The position numbers and the translations under genes are program-made. This document shows, in pieces, positions 7,715 to 12,288 of a stretch of 12,288 bases of DNA. The notes beneath the pieces are model-generated. The model did no database searches, was not told where the DNA came from, and saw nothing but the letters and a program-made list of their open reading frames with translations. Source of the DNA: Desulfuromonadaceae bacterium (lineage in GTDB: Bacteria; Desulfobacterota; Desulfuromonadia; Desulfuromonadales; Syntrophotaleaceae); assembly GCA_021107335.1 (NCBI GenBank), contig JAIOSZ010000320.1, positions 1 through 12,288 of the forward strand, in the 5' to 3' direction. Numbering within the stretch: the stretch's first letter is position 1; each line of letters opens with the position of its first letter.

Positions 7715-7779
7715 GCCCTGTTGTTCAGGGCAGGTGATAGTTGAGCGGGTTCGGTATTTTTTTCAGGTCCCGCCGGACC
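7715..7779 (+). promoter_or_regulatory. Potential leader hairpins ahead of the menaquinone operon
   Basis: A perfect hairpin GCCCTG-TTGTT-CAGGGC lies at 7715-7731. A second possible stem pairs GGTTCGG (7748-7754) with CCGGACC (7773-7779), enclosing a loop with seven T residues (7757-7763), just before the ribosome-binding site GGAG (7787-7790). This could be a transcript leader or a terminator remnant from the SYLF gene. No known riboswitch consensus was recognised. Confidence 0.3.
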
Positions 7780-7794
7780 GAGCATCGGAGTGTC

Positions 7795-8676
7795 ATGATC
7801 AGTTCTATTTACCAAAAGATTCGCACCTTGCTGGAGATGATTCGTTTCTCCCATACGATCTTCGCCTTTCCTTTCGCCCTGATGGCTGTGGTGTTGGCTT
7901 CCCGAATGACAGGGGTATTACCGTCCGCCGGCCAGTTGGTCTGGATCTGTCTGGCGCTGGTCGGAGCCCGTACCGGGGCCATGGCTTGCAATCGCTTGAT
8001 CGATGCCCGTATCGATGCTGCTAATCCCCGTACTGCTGATCGACATTTGCCGGCGGGACGGGTTTCAAGTCGTGAGGCAACACTGCTGGCAGTGGCCGGT
8101 TTTGCTCTGCTGCTGATCGCCGCCTGGCGCCTCAATCCCCTTTGCCTGACCTTGGCGCCTGTGGCCATCGGCCTGCTACTGTTCTACTCTTACAGCAAGC
8201 GCTTTACTGCTCTGTCCCATCTGGTGCTTGGGCTCTGCCTGGCGGCGGCGCCTGTCGGAGCCTGGATCGCTTTACGCGGTTCTTTTGAGTGGCCTCCATT
8301 GATTCTCGGCCTGGCGGTGCTCTGCTGGGTGGCGGGGTTCGATATCTTTTACTCCCTGCAGGACGAGGAGTTCGACCGTTCTCAGGGCCTGCATTCGATT
8401 CCGGCCCGTCTCGGGGCGAAACGGGCCATTGCTCTGGCCAAGTTGCTCCACGGCGTGATGATTATGTTGCTGGCGTTTCTCGCGATGACCGCTCCCTTGG
8501 GGAACCTCTATCTGGGTGGCGTACTGTTGGTGGCGGGGCTACTGGTCTATGAACATCGCCTGGTGCGGGCCGACGATCTGAGCCGCCTCAATACTGCCTT
8601 TTTCACCATGAACGGTTATGTCAGTTTGTGCATGTTTGGGTTTACTCTGGTCGATGTCGCTTTGACCTGGAGCTGA
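7795..8676 (+). CDS. mqnP: UbiA-family prenyltransferase, MqnP-like (menaquinone biosynthesis)
   Basis: This 293-residue integral membrane protein attaches the polyprenyl chain to the aromatic precursor. In the futalosine route the acceptor is a dihydroxynaphthoate-type compound. The first Asp-rich motif is N-R-L-I-D-A-R-I-D (residues 66-74) followed by NPRTADRHLPAGR; the second is GFDIFYSLQDEEFD (181-194). Both bind the Mg-diphosphate of the prenyl donor. Several hydrophobic helices are visible (for example VWICLALVGA, LAVAGFALLLIAA, LILGLAVLCWVAG). I chose the ATG at 7795: it has GGAG at 7787-7790 and begins MISSIYQKIRTLLEMIRFSHT, like family N-termini, while an upstream TTG at 7741 would add an unrelated stretch across a predicted hairpin. 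The stop lies 9 bases before ubiX. The MqnP assignment rests on the neighbouring mqnE and mqnC. Confidence 0.92.
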   Translation: MISSIYQKIRTLLEMIRFSHTIFAFPFALMAVVLASRMTGVLPSAGQLVWICLALVGARTGAMACNRLIDARIDAANPRTADRHLPAGRVSSREATLLAVAGFALLLIAAWRLNPLCLTLAPVAIGLLLFYSYSKRFTALSHLVLGLCLAAAPVGAWIALRGSFEWPPLILGLAVLCWVAGFDIFYSLQDEEFDRSQGLHSIPARLGAKRAIALAKLLHGVMIMLLAFLAMTAPLGNLYLGGVLLVAGLLVYEHRLVRADDLSRLNTAFFTMNGYVSLCMFGFTLVDVALTWS

Positions 8677-8685
8677 GGAGGACGC

Positions 8686-9285
8686 ATGAAGAAGATCGTG
8701 CTGGCCATGACCGGTGCTTCGGGGGCCGTTTACGGCCTGCGCCTGACCGAGGAGTTATTGCGCTCCGGCCGCCAGGTGGTGCTGCTGATGAGCCAGGCCG
8801 GTCGTCAGGTATTGCGTCACGAAGCCGGTCTTGATTGGACGGGGGATTTGATCGTTCGTCGAGAGCGGATTGATGCTCATTTCCAGGCTGGCGAGGCTCT
8901 GCAGCACTACGATGAGGATGATCTTTTTGCTCCCGTAGCCAGTGGTTCCTCGGCAGCCGATGCTATGCTGGTGGCACCCTGTTCCATGGGCTGCGTCGGC
9001 CGCTTGGCTGCTGGGCTAAGCGGTAATCTTATCGAGCGCTGTGTTGACGTGGCTCTTAAGGAAGGCCGCCCTCTGTTGCTGGTGCCTCGCGAGACGCCCT
9101 TTAATCAACTCCATCTGGAAAATCTGCTGCGTCTGTCGCAGGCCGGTGCCCGTATCGTGCCGGCCATGCCGGCCTTTTACCAGAAACCCGCCAGCGTTGA
9201 TGAAATGGTCGATTTCGTGGTTGGAAAGGTACTCGATCAACTGGGCATCGACCACCGACTTTACCGTCGCTGGGGTGATGACTAA
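8686..9285 (+). CDS. ubiX: Flavin prenyltransferase UbiX (MqnM-like)
   Basis: This 199-residue cytoplasmic enzyme joins a dimethylallyl group to FMN, making the prenylated flavin that UbiD-type decarboxylases require. The FMN-binding TGASGAVYG is at residues 9-17, PCSMGCVGRLAAGLSGNLIER at 98-118, the catalytic-region VPRETPFNQLHLENLL at 133-148, and PAMPAFYQKP at 159-168. These are all diagnostic for UbiX/Pad1, and the length is standard. The ribosome-binding site GAGGAGG (8675-8681) overlaps the mqnP-like stop, pointing to translational coupling. In this operon it would serve the menaquinone decarboxylase, whose UbiD partner is not in the same operon. The UbiD-family gene at 4015-5391 is the candidate nearby. 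Confidence 0.95.
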   Translation: MKKIVLAMTGASGAVYGLRLTEELLRSGRQVVLLMSQAGRQVLRHEAGLDWTGDLIVRRERIDAHFQAGEALQHYDEDDLFAPVASGSSAADAMLVAPCSMGCVGRLAAGLSGNLIERCVDVALKEGRPLLLVPRETPFNQLHLENLLRLSQAGARIVPAMPAFYQKPASVDEMVDFVVGKVLDQLGIDHRLYRRWGDD

Positions 9286-9300
9286 GGACAGTTGCTTGAT

Positions 9301-10380
9301 ATGAAAAGATTCTTCAGCATCATCGCCGACAAAATCGAAGGCGGCGAGCGCATCACGAGCGATGAGGCTCTGCAGCTGGCCGATTGCCACGACCTGCTGT
9401 CTATTGGAAAGTTGGCCGCAAAGGCCAACGAAGGGCGCAACGGCGCGCGGGTCTTCTTTAATCGCAACCGCCATATCAATTACAGCAACGTCTGTATCAA
9501 TGCCTGTGCTTTTTGTGCTTTTCGTCGCGACGACCAGCAGGAAGGGGCCTTTTGCCTGTCACCTCAGGAAGTCGGCGACCGAACGGCTGTCGCCGCTGCC
9601 AATGGGGCGCGGGAGGTGCACGTGGTGGGCGGGCTGCATCCCGAAAAGCCGCTGAGCTACTATCTGGATTTGCTGCAGGCCATTCGGCGGGCGGCACCGG
9701 CAATCCATATCAAGGCCTTTACCGCGGTAGAGATCGATCATCTGAGTCGTTTATCCGGTTTGCCCCTCGCCGCGTTACTGAACGAATTGCGGGCGGCGGG
9801 ACTCGATTCTTTACCCGGCGGTGGCGCCGAGATCTTTGCTCCGGCGGTGCGTGAGCGGCTTTGCCCGGAGAAGATCTCCGGCCAGCGTTGGCTGGAAATT
9901 ATGGCTACGGTGCACACCGCCGGTCTGCGCTCCAACGCCACCATGCTCTTCGGTCATCTGGAAAGTTGGGCCGACCGCATCGACCACCTGCTGCAACTGC
10001 GGGAATTGCAGGACCAAACGGGCGGGTTTATGGCTTTTATTCCCTTACCCTATCAGGCGGACAATACCCGTTTGCCGGAGTTGCGCGGTCCCGCTGGAGT
10101 AGAGATTCTCAAGACCCTGGCCATCAGTCGGCTGGTTCTCGATAATTTTGATCACCTCAAAGGCTATTGGGTGATGCTTGGAATCAAACTGGCCCAGGTC
10201 TCTCTAGCCTTCGGCGTTAATGACCTTGACGGTACGGTGATCGAGGAGCGCATCGGTCATGCCGCTGGGGCTGCATCGCCCCAAGCGCTGAGCTGCGACG
10301 ATCTACTGTGGTTGATTCGTCGCGCAGGTAAGCAGCCGGTGGAGCGAGACAGCCTTTATGCCACGCTCCGGGAGTACTGA
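9301..10380 (+). CDS. mqnE: Aminodeoxyfutalosine synthase MqnE (radical SAM)
   Basis: This 359-residue radical SAM enzyme of the futalosine menaquinone pathway condenses the chorismate-derived enolpyruvyl benzoate with S-adenosylmethionine to give aminodeoxyfutalosine. The CxxxCxxC iron-sulfur motif is CINACAFC (Cys65, Cys69, Cys72), preceded by HINYSNV. The blocks EVHVVGGLHPEKPLSYY, IHIKAFTAVEIDHLS, and the C-terminal GYWVMLGIKLAQVSLAFGVNDLDGTVIEE are specific to MqnE and separate it from MqnC. I prefer the ATG at 9301, with AAGGA at 9284-9288. A TTG at 9292 would lie only 3 bases from that site. The gene begins 15 bases after the ubiX stop and ends 2 bases before mqnC, clearly one operon. 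Confidence 0.95.
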   Translation: MKRFFSIIADKIEGGERITSDEALQLADCHDLLSIGKLAAKANEGRNGARVFFNRNRHINYSNVCINACAFCAFRRDDQQEGAFCLSPQEVGDRTAVAAANGAREVHVVGGLHPEKPLSYYLDLLQAIRRAAPAIHIKAFTAVEIDHLSRLSGLPLAALLNELRAAGLDSLPGGGAEIFAPAVRERLCPEKISGQRWLEIMATVHTAGLRSNATMLFGHLESWADRIDHLLQLRELQDQTGGFMAFIPLPYQADNTRLPELRGPAGVEILKTLAISRLVLDNFDHLKGYWVMLGIKLAQVSLAFGVNDLDGTVIEERIGHAAGAASPQALSCDDLLWLIRRAGKQPVERDSLYATLREY

Positions 10381-10382
10381 CT

Positions 10383-11450
10383 ATGCTGACCCGAATTGCT
10401 GAGAAGCTCAATGGTGGCCGCTCTATCGATCAGAACGAAGCTCTGTTTTTATTGCAAGAAGCTGATCTGCTAGAGGTCGGCCAGCTTGCCGATCGAGTGC
10501 GGCGTCGGCTTCATCCGGCGCGGCGAGTGACCTTCGTTGTCGATCGCAACGTTAACTACAGCAATGTTTGTCTTGCCGGCTGCTCCTTTTGCGCTTTTTA
10601 CCGGGCTCCGGGTGCCGAAGGCGGCTACTTGCTGTCCCATGAGCAGATTCTGGCCAAGGTGGCCGAACTGGTGGCGCAGGGCGGTACTCAGCTGTTACTG
10701 CAAGGCGGTCTGCATCCCGAACTGGCCATCGATTGGTTCGAAGAGCTGTTTCATGCCATTCGGCAGTCCTTTCCGAGCGTGCAGATTCATTCCCTGTCGC
10801 CAGCAGAAATTGTGCATATTGCCGATCAGTCGGGCCTGAATATCGTCGATTGCCTGAAACGGCTGCGAATTGCTGGCCTTGCGTCGCTGCCCGGTGGCGG
10901 GGCCGAACTGCTGGTCGACGAGGTGCGTCAGCGCATCTCGCCGGGTAAGATCGGCTGGCAGCAGTGGGCACAGGTGATGACCGAGGCCCACGCCCAGGGC
11001 ATGCCGACCACCGCCACCATGGTCTTCGGTTTCGGTGAAGAACCGTCTCAGATCGTCGAGCACTTGTTTCGTATTCGCGAATTGCAGCCGGACAGTGGCG
11101 GCTTCAGCGCATTCATCCCCTGGACTTTTCAGCCGAATAATACCGCCCTTGGTGGCAAGGGGGCCAGTGCTTGGGATTATCTTAAGGTGCTGGCCGTATC
11201 CCGGCTGGTTCTTGATAACATTCCTAACCTGCAGGCCAGTTGGGTCACCCAAGGGGCGGAGATTGCCCAGACCGCGCTGTTTTTCGGTGCCAATGACCTT
11301 GGTGGGACTATGCTTGAAGAGAATGTGGTGGCTGCGGCTGGGACTTCTTTTCGCTTGTCGCAGCAGGAGTTGATCGAGTTGATTCGCGAGGCGGGGTTTG
11401 TGGCGGGGCGACGGGATACGGGGTATCGGATTTTAGAGGAGTATCGCTGA
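10383..11450 (+). CDS. mqnC: Cyclic dehypoxanthine futalosine synthase MqnC (radical SAM)
   Basis: This 355-residue radical SAM enzyme cyclises dehypoxanthine futalosine, the step that builds the bicyclic naphthalene precursor of menaquinone. The cluster motif is CLAGCSFC (Cys63, Cys67, Cys70) within NVNYSNVCLAGCSFCAFYR. QLLLQGGLHPELAIDWFEEL, IHSLSPAEIVHIA, FGFGEEPSQIVEHL, and the C-terminal SWVTQGAEIAQTALFFGANDLGGTMLEENV are MqnC-type sequences. GGGAG at 10370-10374, inside the mqnE 3' end, gives an 8-base spacing to the ATG. It shares the fold and much motif order with mqnE, so the two are tandem paralogues. It is the last gene of the operon. The genes for MqnA, MqnB and MqnD are not in this window. 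Confidence 0.95.
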   Translation: MLTRIAEKLNGGRSIDQNEALFLLQEADLLEVGQLADRVRRRLHPARRVTFVVDRNVNYSNVCLAGCSFCAFYRAPGAEGGYLLSHEQILAKVAELVAQGGTQLLLQGGLHPELAIDWFEELFHAIRQSFPSVQIHSLSPAEIVHIADQSGLNIVDCLKRLRIAGLASLPGGGAELLVDEVRQRISPGKIGWQQWAQVMTEAHAQGMPTTATMVFGFGEEPSQIVEHLFRIRELQPDSGGFSAFIPWTFQPNNTALGGKGASAWDYLKVLAVSRLVLDNIPNLQASWVTQGAEIAQTALFFGANDLGGTMLEENVVAAAGTSFRLSQQELIELIREAGFVAGRRDTGYRILEEYR

Positions 11451-11493
11451 GATATTGGTGGCTCTTGATGGTACAGCGATAAAACTACCAAGA

Positions 11494-11513
11494 CCGCGGG
11501 GTTGCGCCCCCGC
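11494..11513. repeat. Orphan 5' end of module B: GC hairpin fused to module A2
   Basis: GCGGGG and CCCCGC form the same hairpin that opens modules B1, B2 and B3. Here it is preceded by AAAACTACCA (11481-11490), as at B3 (12210-12219), but after CCCGC it passes straight into module A2 and the rest of B is missing. It is also the first stable hairpin after mqnC and could help end transcription, though no T run follows. Confidence 0.75.
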
Positions 11514-11518
11514 CCGCA

Positions 11519-11695
11519 GGGATTTTAATCCGGAAAAGAAAGACGTCTGAGCGAAGCGAATCTCGTCTTTCCCGGATTATAATCCCGGAGAGAGGGAATC
11601 CGCCGCAGGCGGGCCAACGGGGGGCGACCTTTTTTTGGTTACTTTTCTAGGTCGTTAAGAAAAGTGACGCGCCTGGCCGGGCAAGACCGGCCGAC
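11519..11695. repeat. Structured repeat module A, copy 2 (complete)
   Basis: This is a complete copy. The outer stem pairs 11519-11533 (GGGATTTTAATCCGG) with 11572-11586, with one mismatch. Nested inside is AAAGACG (11539-11545) with CGTCTTT (11564-11570), around a loop containing TGAGCGAAGCGA. Next comes TCCGCC-GCA-GGCGGG, where one pair is a T-G wobble, then GGGGGGCGACC, then the TTACTTTTCT/AGAAAAGTGA hairpin with another wobble, and finally GGCCGG/CCGGCC ending at about 11693. Changes relative to A1 and A3 mostly keep pairing. Confidence 0.85.
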
Positions 11696-11748
11696 TGTAT
11701 GATTTGGTCTTTTCTATATTTTCAGGGCTGTCGCACAAAGAACAAGGC

Positions 11749-11948
11749 TGCGGGGTTGCGCCCCCGCCCGACGCCCTACTCTTTTTACGCGCCAAAAAAG
11801 AGTAGGCAGAAAAAGGCGCCCCGGCTCCTTGCCCTGCGGGTTCCCTACGCTACGCAGACATTTTGCGGGCGGGCAAAAACTCGCTGCGCTCAAACATTTC
11901 CCCGCCTGATCGCAAAACGTCCACTTCGCTCCGGCTGCGTCACAGGGG
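11749..11948. repeat. Structured repeat module B, copy 2 (complete)
   Basis: It has the same parts as B1: the GCGGGG/CCCCGC hairpin, the CCTACTCTTTTT/AAAAAGAGTAGG hairpin with loop ACGCGCCA, GGCGCCCC, then the long hairpin with left arm 11859-11877 and right arms 11897-11905 and 11910-11919. Compared with B1, an A-T pair has become G-C (11865 with 11913) and another has become a G-T wobble. One outer pair (11860/11918) is lost. It ends at CACAGGGG as B1 does. Confidence 0.85.
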
Positions 11949-11994
11949 AGGGTAGGCTTTTGACCCAAAACCCCTGTGAGTGCCGCCGAACGCA

Positions 11995-12171
11995 GGGATT
12001 TTCATCCGGAACAGAAAGACGTCTGAGCGAAGCGAATCTCGTCTTTACCGGATTATAATCCCGCAGAGAGGGAACCCGCCGAAGGCGGGCCAACGGGGGG
12101 CGACCTTCTTTTGCTTACTTTTCTAGGTCGTCAAGAAAAGTAAGGCGCCTGGCCGGGCAAGACCGGCCGAC
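11995..12171. repeat. Structured repeat module A, copy 3 (complete)
   Basis: Copy 3 begins 476 bases after A2, so A2-B2 and A3-B3 form a tandem A-B pair. Its TTACTTTTCT hairpin has C12114 paired with G12144 where A1 has G89 paired with C119, a flipped base pair. The small hairpin loop is GAA. The outer stem has two mismatches. Confidence 0.85.
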
Positions 12172-12221
12172 TCAAAGGGTTGTATGGGGATGTGTTTTCG
12201 GTCTGTTCAAAAACTACCAGA

Positions 12222-12288
12222 CCGCGGGGTTGCGCCCCCGCCCGACGCCCTACTCTTTTTACACGCCAAAAAAGAGTAGGCAGAAAAA
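12222..12288. repeat. Structured repeat module B, copy 3 (cut by the window end)
   Basis: The GCGGGG/CCCCGC hairpin (12224-12241) and the CCTACTCTTTTT hairpin (loop ACACGCCA) are present. The window ends at the CAGAAAAA that precedes the GGCGCCCC block in B1 and B2. Confidence 0.85.

Noticed and set aside
7741..7794. TTG start extending the UbiA-type gene by 18 codons
   Set aside because: The extension crosses a predicted hairpin and has no ribosome-binding site, while the ATG at 7795 has GGAG at a workable distance and a family-like N-terminus.
9292..9300. TTG start for mqnE
   Set aside because: It would be only 3 bases from the AAGGA site; the ATG at 9301 has a plausible 12-base spacing.
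11494..12288. CRISPR array
   Set aside because: Repeat units are about 180-200 bases with internal hairpins, few in number, and there are no short regular repeats with uniform spacers or cas genes.
1..12288. Insertion sequence or composite transposon
   Set aside because: No transposase or integrase frame, no clean terminal inverted repeats with target duplications. The modules are too short to encode one, so any mobility would need an enzyme from elsewhere.

Overview
The window is a GC-rich bacterial segment with ten protein-coding genes, all on the + strand (454-11450), flanked on both sides by gene-free stretches of structured repeats (1-384 and 11494-12288). The gene content suggests an anaerobic, menaquinone-using bacterium, most likely of the Desulfuromonadales/Desulfobacterota type: futalosine-pathway genes (mqnE, mqnC, a UbiA-type prenyltransferase, UbiX), a hydantoinase/acetone-carboxylase-type gene pair, a UbiD decarboxylase, a CobO adenosyltransferase, and Slp and SYLF envelope proteins. 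The taxonomic guess is inference from gene content only.

Layout. (1) 1-384: repeat modules A1 and B1. (2) 454-5391: a tightly packed set, hyuA-like, hyuB-like (4-base ATGA overlap) and a UbiD-family decarboxylase (7-base gap). (3) 5469-6047: cobO. (4) 6249-7606: two envelope genes, an Slp-type lipoprotein with an aromatic C-terminal tail and a secreted SYLF/YSC84 protein. (5) 7795-11450: a compact menaquinone operon, mqnP-like ubiA, ubiX (mqnM-like), mqnE and mqnC, with gaps of 2-15 bases. (6) 11494-12288: an orphan GC hairpin, then modules A2-B2-A3-B3.

How the genes fit together. MqnE makes aminodeoxyfutalosine and MqnC makes cyclic dehypoxanthine futalosine. The UbiA-type enzyme would prenylate the dihydroxynaphthoate. 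UbiX makes prenylated FMN for a UbiD-type decarboxylase, which the upstream operon supplies in at least one form. That UbiD is short and lacks the usual metal-ligand histidine, so it may be a diverged MqnL or a separate decarboxylase working with the HyuA/HyuB pair.

The most unusual material is non-coding. Modules A and B look like diverged copies of one structured element in opposite orientations, arranged as A-B pairs. Their stems show compensatory base changes between copies, which indicates that the folded structure is conserved.
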